Positions 1 through 8,307 are shown, counted from the first letter of the stretch. The stretch is DNA of 41,570 nucleotides from an uncultured Clostridia bacterium (GCA_947623205.1 CANQGM010000015.1:1-41570); one strand, 5' to 3'. Translations and numbers: made by a program. The notes: generated by a model from the sequence alone, not told the origin.

Positions 1-84
1 GTTTTATTTCTCCTTGCCTGAAACCGACATATTAAAAATCAAACATAATTAAAAAAGAGGGCATGGAGTAAATAAAATATAGAG

Positions 85-131
85 AATCCCCGGTATTTGT
101 CCATTTTGGGCATTGCCGGGGATTTTCGTTT
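85..131 (+). terminator. Rho-independent terminator of an upstream gene
   Basis: Perfect 9-bp stem AATCCCCGG (85-93) with CCGGGGATT (116-124), followed by a T-rich run. No gene body is visible before it in the window, so it probably ends a transcript that enters from the left edge. Confidence 0.7.
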
Positions 132-217
132 TTATAATTTATATTTCATTTTATTCTTTTTCTTATTTTTATTATTAAACATTATTAGGTGTAATTTAAA
201 ATATTTTTATTCAACAC

Positions 218-247
218 TTTACTTTGCTACCATAATAATGTTATAAT
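218..247 (+). promoter_or_regulatory. Probable sigma-A promoter of the amino-acid ABC transporter operon
   Basis: A perfect TATAAT at 242-247 lies 18 bases after a weak -35 element TTTACT (218-223). It sits 32 bases before the start codon of the substrate-binding lipoprotein. The -10 is convincing and the -35 is only a partial match. Confidence 0.5.
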
Positions 248-279
248 ATAATAAAATATTTTGAGAGGGAGAAAAAACA

Positions 280-1116
280 ATGAAAAAGATTCTTGCATTA
301 TTATGCTCTGCTGTTATTGCTGTATCTGTTCTTGCGGGCTGTGCAGGGGGAAACGATTCATCTTCATCAACAGAAAGCAACAACAGCGACTGGAGCTTTA
401 TTGAAAACAACGGAAAACTTACTATTGGCATTACATACTTTGAACCGATGAACTATATTGACAAAGACGGAAAACTTACCGGTTTTGAAACCGAATTTGC
501 CGAGGCTGTTTGCAAAAAGCTTGGCGTTAAGGCTAACTTCCAGAAAATTGACTGGGAAACCAAAGAAGTAGAACTTAATGCAAAAACGATTGACTGCATT
601 TGGAACGGTATGACTATTGATGATGAGCGTAAACAGAATATGGATATTTCCACTCCGTATATGGAAAATAAACAGGTGATGGTTGTTAAATCTGACAACG
701 CTTCAAAATTTACTGACGCCCAAAGCTTAAAGGACGCTACTGTTGTTGCAGAAAAAAAGTCGGCAGGCGAAACTGTTGCACAGACAGACGAATTTTTTAA
801 AAACGCGTCATATATCTCGGTTGATTCACAGGCAAAAGCTCTTATGGAAGTAAAATCCGGCACAGCCGATGTTGCTATTATCGACTATGTTATGTCAATA
901 GGTTCAATTGGCGAGGGCACTGATTATGCAGATTTAAGCGTGGTAAACAACAAGGATTTTGCACAGGAGCAATATGGCATTGCGTTCCGCAAAAACAGTC
1001 CTGAAACACTCAAAAAGGTCAACGCGGCTATTCAGGAGCTTGCAAATGAAGGCACATTAAATAAAATTGCCGAAAAATACAAATTGAATGATTTATTGCT
1101 TATAAAACCCGAGTAG
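280..1116 (+). CDS. Amino-acid ABC transporter substrate-binding lipoprotein
   Basis: This 278-residue protein is a family 3 solute-binding protein that captures a polar amino acid outside the membrane and delivers it to the permease encoded next. It begins with a lipoprotein signal peptide ending in the lipobox LAGC, so Cys21 should be lipidated and hold the protein on the outer face of the membrane. A Ser/Asn-rich linker follows, then the two-lobe fold with typical stretches such as GKLTIGITYFEPMNY and DAQSLKDATVV. A GAGGGAG ribosome site precedes the ATG. The permease and ATPase genes follow at 29- and 14-base spacings, giving a complete three-gene uptake operon. Family assignment is firm; the exact amino acid cannot be read from sequence. 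Confidence 0.93.
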   Translation: MKKILALLCSAVIAVSVLAGCAGGNDSSSSTESNNSDWSFIENNGKLTIGITYFEPMNYIDKDGKLTGFETEFAEAVCKKLGVKANFQKIDWETKEVELNAKTIDCIWNGMTIDDERKQNMDISTPYMENKQVMVVKSDNASKFTDAQSLKDATVVAEKKSAGETVAQTDEFFKNASYISVDSQAKALMEVKSGTADVAIIDYVMSIGSIGEGTDYADLSVVNNKDFAQEQYGIAFRKNSPETLKKVNAAIQELANEGTLNKIAEKYKLNDLLLIKPE

Positions 1117-1145
1117 TTAATTGTCTTTTTCAGGCGGTGATATAA

Positions 1146-1796
1146 ATGGAACAGTTTTTTGTTGTTTCACAAAAGCTTTTAGCGGGATTTGGTGAAAACA
1201 GCTTAATATTTATTGTAACGCTTTTGGCGGCTTTGCCGTTAGGCATGATAGTGTCTATGGGTTCTATGTCTAAGTTTTTTCCTCTTAGATGGCTTACAAG
1301 AACTTTTGTGTGGATCATCAGGGGCACGCCGCTTATGCTTCAGTTGTTTGTAGTGTTTTATATTCCGCCTCTTATAAGTAACGGCAATTTCTCTTTTCCT
1401 CGGCTTAACGCTGCAATGATTGCATTTATAATTAATTACTCAGCGTACTTTTCCGAAATTTACCGCGGAGGGATCGAGGCTATTCCAAGAGGTCAATACG
1501 AGGCCGGTCAGGTTTTGGGGATGACTAAAGCACAAATATTTTTTAAGGTTGTTTTGTTTCAGGTAATCAAGAGGATCACTGCGCCGATTGGAAATGAAAT
1601 TATTACTCTTGTAAAGGACACCTCGCTTGCAAGCGTAATCGCTATTCCCGAAATTCTTATGAATGCAAAGGATTTTTCTATGCAGGGATTAATATGGCCG
1701 TTGTTTTATTCAGCTTTATTTTTTCTTGCCTTTTGCGGAATTCTTACACTGTTGTTTTCATATATCGAGAAAAAACTTGATTATTACAAGGGATAA
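1146..1796 (+). CDS. Amino-acid ABC transporter permease (HisM/GlnP type)
   Basis: A 216-residue integral membrane protein with about five hydrophobic helices, the normal size for a polar amino-acid ABC permease. The sequence [14 protein letters not shown] (57-70) is the conserved N-terminal family motif. The cytoplasmic EAA loop, which docks onto the ATPase, is seen as [15 protein letters not shown] from residue 118. GGTGAT lies before the ATG. It is the only permease gene in the operon, so it probably works as a homodimer. Its substrate is set by the lipoprotein upstream. Confidence 0.93.
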   Translation: MEQFFVVSQKLLAGFGENSLIFIVTLLAALPLGMIVSMGSMSKFFPLRWLTRTFVWIIRGTPLMLQLFVVFYIPPLISNGNFSFPRLNAAMIAFIINYSAYFSEIYRGGIEAIPRGQYEAGQVLGMTKAQIFFKVVLFQVIKRITAPIGNEIITLVKDTSLASVIAIPEILMNAKDFSMQGLIWPLFYSALFFLAFCGILTLLFSYIEKKLDYYKG

Positions 1797-1810
1797 AGGA
1801 GGCAGCAGAC

Positions 1811-2620
1811 TTGAATTTTTTAAAGGTTGAAAATTTACAAAAAAGTTTTGGAAAAATTGAGGTAATAAAAAATTTAAGTTTTTCGCTTAAAAAGGGAGAG
1901 GTTCTTGCAATAATAGGTTCCTCAGGAAGCGGAAAAACCACATTGCTGCGGTGCCTTAATTTTCTTGAAACTCCGCAAAAAGGGAAAATTACCGTTGGGG
2001 ATAAAGTCCTTTTTGATTCTGAAAATGCAAAAACGCAGACTGAAAATGAAAAACGCAGAAACAGACTGCATTTTGGTCTTGTTTTTCAGTCGTTTAATCT
2101 TTTTCCTCAGTACAGCGTTATTGATAATATAATGCTTGCTCCGTTGTTGATTGCAAAATCCGAATTAAAAACAAATAAGACTTATTATGAATGTAAAAGT
2201 TATAAAGAAGCACAGACTTTTATAAGAGATTGTGCAATTTCGCTTTTGAAAAAGGTTGGGTTGAGCGAGAAAGCAAATGCTTATCCTTGTGAACTGAGCG
2301 GAGGACAGCAGCAGCGTGTTGCCATTGCCAGAGCGTTGGCATTGAGTCCCGATGTTTTATGTTTTGACGAACCTACCTCAGCGCTTGACCCTGAGTTGAC
2401 GGGTGAGGTTTTGAATGTTATAAAAAATTTAAAAAATTCTGACAGTACAATGATTGTTGTAACACATGAAATAGAATTTGCCAGAGATGTAGCTGACAGA
2501 ATAATATTTATGGCAGACGGTATTATTGCAGAGGAAGGAACTCCGCAGCAAATTATTGAAAATCCGCAGAACCCGAGGACAAAGGCATTTTTATCTCGGT
2601 TTAAACAAAATTTCAGTTAA
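1811..2620 (+). CDS. Amino-acid ABC transporter ATP-binding protein
   Basis: ATPase subunit of the polar amino-acid importer, 269 residues, beginning with TTG; AAAGGAGG eight bases upstream supports that start. Visible motifs are Walker [10 protein letters not shown] (36-44), Q-loop VFQSFNLFP, signature LSGGQQQR (162-169), Walker [13 protein letters not shown] (182-193) and the H-loop VVTHE. The protein is longer than the roughly 240 residues usual for GlnQ/HisP relatives because of an extra polar stretch around residues 115-142, between the Q-loop and the signature, rich in Lys, Glu and Tyr. What this insertion does is unknown. A long perfect hairpin directly after the stop ends the operon. 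Confidence 0.94.
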   Translation: MNFLKVENLQKSFGKIEVIKNLSFSLKKGEVLAIIGSSGSGKTTLLRCLNFLETPQKGKITVGDKVLFDSENAKTQTENEKRRNRLHFGLVFQSFNLFPQYSVIDNIMLAPLLIAKSELKTNKTYYECKSYKEAQTFIRDCAISLLKKVGLSEKANAYPCELSGGQQQRVAIARALALSPDVLCFDEPTSALDPELTGEVLNVIKNLKNSDSTMIVVTHEIEFARDVADRIIFMADGIIAEEGTPQQIIENPQNPRTKAFLSRFKQNFS

Positions 2621-2638
2621 AAATAAATATTTAAAGAT

Positions 2639-2677
2639 AAATCAAAACAGACTGTCTTTGACAGTCTGTTTTGATTT
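2639..2677 (+). terminator. Strong hairpin terminator after the ABC transporter operon
   Basis: A perfect 18-bp inverted repeat, AAATCAAAACAGACTGTC (2639-2656) and its complement (2660-2677), with a three-base loop. The A-rich outer left arm and T-rich outer right arm let it act in either direction. Confidence 0.8.
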
Positions 2678-2842
2678 ATGTGTTTTATGGAGATGAATTT
2701 TACAATTTATTTTTAAAAAGTCTGACATAAGATTTATTTTTACAATATTAAAAAAGTGGGCATATAAAAATTTATTTTCTTCCATTTTAATTTAGCAAAG
2801 TACTGACAATTGGACTTATGTATTCTTGATTTCACAAATTTC
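2678..2842. other. A/T-rich spacer without a recognisable gene
   Basis: About 165 bases between the transporter terminator and the LexA-type box. Both strands lack a credible ribosome site plus open frame, and nothing else recognisable is seen. Confidence 0.5.
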
Positions 2843-2854
2843 GAACTAATGTTC
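2843..2854. promoter_or_regulatory. LexA (SOS) operator, GAAC-N4-GTTC
   Basis: GAACTAATGTTC is an exact match to the Gram-positive LexA/DinR core GAAC-N4-GTTC, with the frequent flanking C on the left (CGAAC). It ends nine bases before the -35 element of a strong promoter that drives two small genes. A LexA dimer here could hinder polymerase and be relieved after DNA damage. The match is seen directly; SOS control is inferred. Confidence 0.65.
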
Positions 2855-2863
2855 TAAAAACTA

Positions 2864-2892
2864 TTGAATTTACAAAATTTTCCTAATATAAT
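2864..2892 (+). promoter_or_regulatory. Sigma-A promoter for the small gene pair
   Basis: TTGAAT (2864-2869), a 17-base spacer and a perfect TATAAT (2887-2892). The transcript would start near 2899, about 70 bases before the first gene. Confidence 0.75.
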
Positions 2893-2900
2893 TAAATTAA

Positions 2901-2927
2901 AGGGTTTTGAAGCCCCAACAAAACTCT
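2901..2927 (+). other. 5'-leader hairpin of the small gene pair
   Basis: AGGGTTTTG (2901-2909) pairs with CAAAACTCT (2919-2927), nine pairs with one G-U, and is followed by TTTATT. It lies at the very start of the predicted transcript. It could be an attenuator or a stabilising 5' hairpin; its role is not known. Confidence 0.4.
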
Positions 2928-2967
2928 TTATTCGGATATATGAAATTTGTGAAAGAAGGAAATGAAG

Positions 2968-3174
2968 ATGAATTATCTTGAATGGTCAGATGAGTACAAT
3001 TACACAGCAAAAGAACTTGCAAGCACAATAGAAAAGCTGAAAAAAGAACGTAGTACGGCTAATATTTACAATAAAAAAGAATTAGAATTAAAAATTGCCA
3101 AATATAAGCTGTACTACAACGAGTGTTTAGCAATTGCAAATCACTTGTTTTTACGTTATGTAGGAGTTGAGTAA
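2968..3174 (+). CDS. Small helical protein of unknown function, partner of the region-4 protein
   Basis: A 68-residue charged protein, unrecognised. The ATG at 2968 is chosen over one six bases upstream because AAGGA at 2956-2960 gives it an ideal seven-base spacing, while the upstream ATG has only one base. Residues about 14-55 look helical and rich in Lys and Glu. The C-terminus is more hydrophobic. Its stop overlaps the start of the next gene by one base (TAATG), so the two are translationally coupled and probably act together. Similar small proteins paired with sigma region-4-like proteins are, from memory, common in Clostridia and their mobile elements, so a phage or integrative-element origin is possible. 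Confidence 0.7.
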   Translation: MNYLEWSDEYNYTAKELASTIEKLKKERSTANIYNKKELELKIAKYKLYYNECLAIANHLFLRYVGVE

Positions 3175-3470
3175 TGAAAACCGAACTGATACATTTTACA
3201 ATGAAAAACACTAATAAAATAATGTATAACAGTAATCAGCAGAATAACTCTTCAAATACTGAGAGTAGATCACAAATGAAAAAAATACTTTCAAAAGCTA
3301 TTTTTGACGAGCTTACGGACAGACAACGTACTTGCGTAACAGATTATTACGTTGGAGGTAAAAAAGTTAAAGAAATTGCTAATGAACTCGGACTCAACCC
3401 GTCTACCGTATCACGGCACATTTCAGTTGCTCGCAAAAAGCTAAGACACATTGCTTCTTATTATAAATAA
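3174..3470 (+). CDS. Sigma-70 region 4-like DNA-binding protein
   Basis: A 98-residue protein whose C-terminal half is a helix-turn-helix of the sigma region 4 type: TDRQRTCVTDYYVGGKKVKE followed by IANELGLNPSTVSRHISVAR. The first 45 residues are polar and Asn/Ser-rich with no region 2, so it cannot be a complete sigma factor. It more likely resembles the small region-4-only activators of phages and conjugative elements. The start overlaps the upstream stop by one base, and both genes lie behind a promoter flanked by a LexA-type operator, suggesting DNA-damage induction. The family is clear, the target genes are unknown, and no late or conjugative genes lie nearby. Confidence 0.78.
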   Translation: MKTELIHFTMKNTNKIMYNSNQQNNSSNTESRSQMKKILSKAIFDELTDRQRTCVTDYYVGGKKVKEIANELGLNPSTVSRHISVARKKLRHIASYYK

Positions 3471-3493
3471 TTATTGTTATGTACAAGCAGTAT

Positions 3494-4120
3494 TCAGGAT
3501 GTAATTTCAAACTGAGGCAGATACCATTTTAACGCTTCTTCATAACTGTTTCCTTGTTTGCAAAGATAATTCACTCCGTTTATGCTTACACCAATACATT
3601 CTGTATTTTCACTATAGTCTTTTTGGTAACAGTCCCATGGTGAGGCTACAGAAAACAGGTAGTTATAATCTGGGCTCTCATATGTATGTCCGTTTGAAGT
3701 TAATGAAAATGGTATAAAAAACGCTTTGCTTTCAATGCAGAGCGTTTTTTCTTTTACTGATTTTACACACTCTTTTATTTTAGGATAAGCATCCTTAACG
3801 GAATTGTTCGCGTCTTTTTCATAAAGGCAAATGCTTTTATCATCAAGTTTAAATGAATCGGGATTTACTTTGTAATTTGTATTAAGAATAATTGCAAGCG
3901 CCTTTAAAGTATCGTCGCAGTAATCATCTTTATATTTTGCGGCTACAAGCGCGCAAAGCAAAGCGTCTTTGTCAGAATTATCTTCTGATTCTTTTGCTGT
4001 GTCAGCTGTTGCGGATGTTTTGCTCATATTTAAATCCGTGTTACTGCATTTTGCTGCCACAAATGGCAAAAGCGCCATTAAGGTAAGCATAAGGATAATA
4101 AATATAGCTTTTTCTTTCAT
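3494..4120 (-). CDS. Degenerate SpoIID-domain secreted protein
   Basis: A 208-residue exported protein with an N-terminal hydrophobic signal segment (about 5-23). ATG at 4120 is chosen over the upstream GTG because AAGGAG overlaps that GTG and sits eight bases before the ATG. Three blocks match SpoIID, the lytic transglycosylase of spore engulfment: LVAAKYKDDYCDDTLKALAI (58-77), SLTSNGHTYESPDY (139-152) with SVASPWD (157-163), and a C-terminal block ending YEEALKWYLPQFEI. In active SpoIID the first block reads VVAAEMP with catalytic Glu; here that position is Lys62. The usual GHGVGMSQYGA motif is also gone. It therefore looks like a non-catalytic relative, perhaps with a binding or regulatory job in sporulation. 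Confidence 0.6.
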   Translation of the reverse strand: MKEKAIFIILMLTLMALLPFVAAKCSNTDLNMSKTSATADTAKESEDNSDKDALLCALVAAKYKDDYCDDTLKALAIILNTNYKVNPDSFKLDDKSICLYEKDANNSVKDAYPKIKECVKSVKEKTLCIESKAFFIPFSLTSNGHTYESPDYNYLFSVASPWDCYQKDYSENTECIGVSINGVNYLCKQGNSYEEALKWYLPQFEITS

Positions 4121-4135
4121 TAAAATCACTCCTTT

Positions 4136-4156
4136 ATTTCATACATAAAATGAAAT
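4136..4156. repeat. Inverted repeat upstream of the SpoIID-like gene
   Basis: ATTTCAT (4136-4142) and ATGAAAT (4150-4156), perfect seven-base arms with a seven-base spacer, just upstream of the ribosome site of the minus-strand gene. It could be an operator or a leader hairpin. No factor is recognised. Confidence 0.35.
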
Positions 4157-4187
4157 ATACATCAAACAAAATTTAACTTTTTTATTC

Positions 4188-4216
4188 TTGACATAATAAG
4201 GTAATTGTCTTAAAAT
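4188..4216 (+). promoter_or_regulatory. Strong sigma-A promoter of the membrane-protein gene
   Basis: Consensus TTGACA (4188-4193), 17-base spacer, TAAAAT (4211-4216). It points to the gene at 4307 and leaves a leader of about 85 bases. Confidence 0.75.
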
Positions 4217-4306
4217 ATATATGTAAATTATTAATTTAAAATTACTTTAGGTTTGTATCCTGTCAGATCCAAGCCCGTATATGCTGTAAAAGAAACGGAG
4301 ATAGCC

Positions 4307-5515
4307 ATGAAAGTAAAGTTTACACTTATTCCTTTTATACCTGTTGCGATTGCAATGGTTGCATTAAAGCTGATGAGCCTGTTCGGAATTGACGGTGACG
4401 GTCTTGTTTTGGGTATGAATAAAATGGACGTTGCGTTTTCTGTAATAGGGCTGTCACTTGCGCTTTTCATTGTATGTATATTAATTAATATTTTTGATAG
4501 AAAAACTGCTCCTGTTTATGTTGTTTCAAGAAATCCTGTTGCAGGTTTGCTTTGCATACTGTCTGGCATTGCTGTTGCAGGTGCGTCATGTATGTCGCTT
4601 GTTAACAACACGGCAAATTCGGATAATTATATTATTGTTCTGTTATGTGCCGTAATTTCAATACCTGCGGCGATTGCACTTGTTTTAATGTCAAAAATTC
4701 ATTTTACAGGTAAAACCGATATTTCTGGAATATCTTTTCTTTATATTTTTCCTGCGTTGTGGAGCTGTGCGGAGCTTGTTCTTGAATTTTTCAATGCCAC
4801 TAAAGTCTCAATTTATTCAACAGATATGACACCGCTTTTTTGCTATGCATTCTTAACCTTATATTTGTTCTCACATTCTATGATCGTTTCAAGAATAAGG
4901 GGCAGAAATCCGGTTAAGGCTTGCTTTATCTATGGCTTGCCTGCCGTTGCAATTTCACTTACATATGGTTTATATACAGTTTGCACGGCTGCTTATGAGG
5001 GCTTTGACACTTTGCAAATATTAGTAGGCGCTCAATTTGTTTTACTTGCGTTATATGCACTCTCTTTTATAATAGAAATGTTTTTTGGAACAATGACGAA
5101 CGATGAGGTCGAGATAATTGACGGTATGCCCGACGATAATGATGATCAAAATGAAAATTATGTGGATAACTCAAGAGAGTTTGACGGATTTATAATGGGA
5201 TATGATACCGACAAAGACGAAGAACCGATACCGTATCTTACAAAAGAACAAATCAAAAATTCAGACTCATTAAACAGCGTTTTCTTTGAAACCAACCGGG
5301 AATATTCAGAGGAAAACAACGAACCGGTTTCAGAAAATATTCAAAAACCGGCTGACGATACGGCGCAGACCGAAGCTCATACAGATAAAGCAGAAGATTC
5401 GCCGTCAGCGGCTGAATCTGAAAATTTGGCAAAGCCGCCGAAAAATGCTGATAATGAAGAAAACGGCTTAAGTGATATTGACAGGCTTTTGCAGGAACTT
5501 GAAAATAAAAAATAA
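4307..5515 (+). CDS. Multi-pass membrane protein with a long acidic cytoplasmic tail, unknown function
   Basis: A 402-residue protein I do not recognise. ATG at 4307 is preferred to the upstream TTG because CGGAG lies six bases before it. About eight hydrophobic helices are seen (roughly 6-26, 43-63, 77-97, 108-128, 140-160, 174-194, 206-226, 236-260). Residues 266-402 form a hydrophilic Asp/Glu-rich tail without repeats that ends in a short predicted helix with LQELENKK. The tail begins EVEIIDGMPDDNDDQNEN. It is transcribed alone from a consensus promoter. Such a tail could bind cytoplasmic or divisome proteins, but that is a guess. Confidence 0.8.
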   Translation: MKVKFTLIPFIPVAIAMVALKLMSLFGIDGDGLVLGMNKMDVAFSVIGLSLALFIVCILINIFDRKTAPVYVVSRNPVAGLLCILSGIAVAGASCMSLVNNTANSDNYIIVLLCAVISIPAAIALVLMSKIHFTGKTDISGISFLYIFPALWSCAELVLEFFNATKVSIYSTDMTPLFCYAFLTLYLFSHSMIVSRIRGRNPVKACFIYGLPAVAISLTYGLYTVCTAAYEGFDTLQILVGAQFVLLALYALSFIIEMFFGTMTNDEVEIIDGMPDDNDDQNENYVDNSREFDGFIMGYDTDKDEEPIPYLTKEQIKNSDSLNSVFFETNREYSEENNEPVSENIQKPADDTAQTEAHTDKAEDSPSAAESENLAKPPKNADNEENGLSDIDRLLQELENKK

Positions 5516-5518
5516 TTA

Positions 5519-5547
5519 TTGACATTACTGTTTTGCAATGATATTAT
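5519..5547 (+). promoter_or_regulatory. Sigma-A promoter of the threonine T-box operon
   Basis: TTGACA (5519-5524), 17-base spacer, TATTAT (5542-5547). It starts only four bases after the stop codon of the preceding gene and places the transcript start near 5554, just before the T-box leader. Confidence 0.75.
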
Positions 5548-5564
5548 GATATAAACTAAATATA

Positions 5565-5793
5565 AAACATTGATAAGGACACGGTTTGTAAATCGCCTTT
5601 TTCAGAGAGCGGAATTAGTTGCTGAAATATTCTGCATTAGGTCTTACATTCTACCGCCTTTGAGTCTGCACAGGAAATGGTGCGGCGTATGGCTGCGTTA
5701 AAGTTTTTGAGGGCATTTTTTTAATGCCGAACTTGGGTGGAACCACGAGTAAATTCGTCCCAATATTCCTTTTTCGGAATATTGGGATTTTTT
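5565..5793 (+). promoter_or_regulatory. T-box leader, probably tRNA-Thr responsive
   Basis: A complete T-box riboswitch. The stem I region contains the conserved AGAGAGC and GCTGAAA elements and, on its 3' side, a specifier candidate ACC (5653-5655, threonine) before GCCTTTGAGTCTGC. The antiterminator T-box core GGGTGGAACCACG is at 5735-5747. The competing terminator is CCCAATATTCC (5759-5769) with GGAATATTGGG (5776-5786), followed by six T. Uncharged tRNA-Thr should bind and allow read-through into the acetyltransferase and thrS genes. The threonine assignment rests on ACC and on thrS downstream. Confidence 0.9.
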
Positions 5794-5836
5794 GTTTAAT
5801 ACTAAGTAATAAACAGCATTTTGCAGGTGCAGAAGA

Positions 5837-6328
5837 ATGAGTATAACAGTTAGAAAATACTTAAAAAAAGATTTAAAAGAAATGATAAAAATTTGGAATG
5901 AAATAGTTGAAGAAGGCGTTGCTTTCCCGCAGGAAGAATGTTTAACGGATGAAACAGGAGAGGAATTTTTCTTATCTCAAACATATTGTGCCGTTGCCGC
6001 AGAAAAATTAACAGATAAAGTTTACGGTTTATATATTTTACATCCTAACAACGTGGGCAGATGCGGGCATATTTGCAACGCAAGCTATGCAGTCAGCGCA
6101 GATTACAGAGGAATGCATATAGGAGAAAAATTAGTGTCGGATTCTCTTGTTCAGGGGAAACGGCTTGGATTTAAAATAATGCAGTTTAATGCGGTTGTAG
6201 CTGACAATGCCTGTGCAAGACATTTGTATGAACGACTTGGATTTATTCAGCTGGGGACTATTCACAACGGCTTTCGTATGAAAAACGGATGTTATGAAGA
6301 TATATGTCCGTATTATTATGAATTGTAA
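5837..6328 (+). CDS. GNAT-family N-acetyltransferase
   Basis: A 163-residue single-domain GNAT enzyme that moves an acetyl group from acetyl-CoA to an amine of unknown substrate. The acetyl-CoA pyrophosphate loop is seen as YRGMHIGEKLV (about 94-104), and NACARHLYERLGFIQLG is the typical motif B/C helix with the conserved Tyr and Gly-Phe turn. It is the first gene after the threonine T-box and 35 bases before thrS, so its expression should rise on threonine starvation. That link hints at an amino acid, an aminoacyl product or a threonine-related toxic compound as substrate, but nothing in the sequence fixes it. Relatives include amino-acid N-acyltransferases. Confidence 0.85.
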   Translation: MSITVRKYLKKDLKEMIKIWNEIVEEGVAFPQEECLTDETGEEFFLSQTYCAVAAEKLTDKVYGLYILHPNNVGRCGHICNASYAVSADYRGMHIGEKLVSDSLVQGKRLGFKIMQFNAVVADNACARHLYERLGFIQLGTIHNGFRMKNGCYEDICPYYYEL

Positions 6329-6363
6329 TATGATATAATAATTTTATAATAAGGAGAATTATA

Positions 6364-8307
6364 ATGATTAAGGTAGAACTAAAGGGCGGAGTTGTCAAAG
6401 AATTTGAAAACAATATCACTCCCGCAGAAATTGCTAAATCAATAGGTATGGGACTGTATAAATCGGTTTGCTGCGCAAGGGTAAACGACAGTGTTGTTGA
6501 TTTGCGCACACCCCTTACAAATGACTGTAAACTTGAGTTGCTTACTTTTGACGACGCAGACGGAAAAAAAGCATTTTGGCATACGGCGTCCCATGTGCTT
6601 GCACAGGCGGTAAAAAGACTGTACCCGAATGCAAAATGCGCGATAGGACCGGCCGTTGACAGCGGATTTTACTATGATTTTGATGTGGAAAAGCCGTTTT
6701 CTTCCGATGACCTTGAAAAAATAAAGGCTGAAATGAAAAAAATAGTAAAATCCGGAGCAGAGCTTGAACGCTTTGAGCTTGCTCCCGAAGACGCAATTGC
6801 AAAGCTTGAAGATATGAATGAACCCTACAAGGTCGAGCTTGTTAAGGAACATTCCGATAAGGGAGAAAACATCAGCTTTTATAAACAGGATGATTTCACC
6901 GACCTATGCGCAGGCCCTCATCTTATGAATGTTTCTCCGCTTAAAGCGATTGAGCTTACTAACTGTACTGGCGCATACTGGAGAGGCGACGCAAATAATG
7001 CACAGCTTTGCCGTGTTTACGGAATTGCATTTCCAAAGGCGTCAATGCTTGAAGAACACCTAAAAATGCTTGCAGAGGCAAGAAGCCGCGACCACAACAA
7101 ACTGGGACGTGAACTTGAAATTTTTACAACGTCGGATGTTATAGGGCAGGGACTTCCGATTTTACTTCCAAAGGGCGCAAGAATAATTCAGCTTTTACAG
7201 CGATTTGTTGAAGATGAAGAACAGCGACGCGGCTGGCAGCTTACAAAAACTCCTTATATGGCGAAGAGTGATTTGTATAAAATCAGCGGTCACTGGGATC
7301 ACTATCAGGACGGTATGTTTGTGCTCGGCGACCCTGAAAAGGACGATGAAGTGTTTGCCCTGCGTCCAATGACCTGTCCTTTCCAATACCAGGCATATCT
7401 TAACCGTCAGCGTTCCTACCGCGACCTTCCTCTGAGATACAATGAGACATCAACGCTTTTCCGCAATGAGGCGAGCGGCGAAATGCACGGCCTTATCCGC
7501 GTTCGCCAGTTTACTCTTTCCGAAGGACACCTTATGTGTACTCCCGAACAGCTTGAAAATGAGTTTAAAGAATGTCTTGAGCTTGCAATTTATATGCTGA
7601 AAACATTAGGACTTTACGATGATGTTTCGTACCGCTTCTCAAAGTGGGACCCTGAAGACAAAGAAAAGTATATTGGCACTCCCGAACAGTGGGACGAAGC
7701 GCAGAGTATTATGCAGAAGATCCTTGACCATCTTGAAATTCCGTATGTTGTTGGAATTGGCGAGGCGGCTTTTTACGGCCCTAAGCTTGATATTCAAATT
7801 AAAAATGTTTACGGTAAAGAGGATACTTTAATAACAATTCAAATTGACCAGATGCTTGCCGAAAAATTCGGAATGGAATATGTAGACAAGGACGGAACAA
7901 AGAAAAATCCGTATATTATCCATAGAAGCTCAATAGGCTGTTACGAAAGAACACTCGCACTTCTCATTGAAAAATATGCAGGTGCATTTCCTATGTGGCT
8001 TGCGCCTACTCAGGTAAAGCTACTTCCTGTTGCCGACAGACACCTTGATTATGTATATGAAATAAAAAAGGCTCTTGAAGCAAAAGGTATGCGTGTTGAG
8101 GTTGACGGCAGAAGTGAGAAGATAGGCTATAAGATCCGTGAAGCTCAGCTTGAAAAAGTTCCGTATATGTTTATTATAGGCGATAAAGATATTGAGGCTC
8201 ATACAGTTTCTGTACGTCACAGAAAGAACGGTGACCTTGGCGCAATGAAACTTGAAGATTTTATTGCAAAAGCTGTGGAAGAAATAGAAACAAAAGCTAT
8301 TAACTGA
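6364..8307 (+). CDS. thrS: Threonine--tRNA ligase
   Basis: Full-length 647-residue class II synthetase that charges tRNA-Thr with threonine. Order of domains: N-terminal TGS domain (1-60), the editing/SAD domain with the HxxxH pair H73 and H77 in WHTASHVLA, catalytic core with motif 2 and zinc ligand Cys in RPMTCPFQYQ, GEMHGLIRVRQFTLSEGH, motif 3 in IGCYERTLALLIEKYAGAFP, and the C-terminal anticodon-binding domain. AAGGAG precedes the ATG. A TGATATAAT (6331-6339) extended -10 lies between the acetyltransferase and this gene and could give a little T-box-independent expression. It sits behind a T-box leader, the usual control for thrS in Firmicutes. Confidence 0.98.
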   Translation: MIKVELKGGVVKEFENNITPAEIAKSIGMGLYKSVCCARVNDSVVDLRTPLTNDCKLELLTFDDADGKKAFWHTASHVLAQAVKRLYPNAKCAIGPAVDSGFYYDFDVEKPFSSDDLEKIKAEMKKIVKSGAELERFELAPEDAIAKLEDMNEPYKVELVKEHSDKGENISFYKQDDFTDLCAGPHLMNVSPLKAIELTNCTGAYWRGDANNAQLCRVYGIAFPKASMLEEHLKMLAEARSRDHNKLGRELEIFTTSDVIGQGLPILLPKGARIIQLLQRFVEDEEQRRGWQLTKTPYMAKSDLYKISGHWDHYQDGMFVLGDPEKDDEVFALRPMTCPFQYQAYLNRQRSYRDLPLRYNETSTLFRNEASGEMHGLIRVRQFTLSEGHLMCTPEQLENEFKECLELAIYMLKTLGLYDDVSYRFSKWDPEDKEKYIGTPEQWDEAQSIMQKILDHLEIPYVVGIGEAAFYGPKLDIQIKNVYGKEDTLITIQIDQMLAEKFGMEYVDKDGTKKNPYIIHRSSIGCYERTLALLIEKYAGAFPMWLAPTQVKLLPVADRHLDYVYEIKKALEAKGMRVEVDGRSEKIGYKIREAQLEKVPYMFIIGDKDIEAHTVSVRHRKNGDLGAMKLEDFIAKAVEEIETKAIN

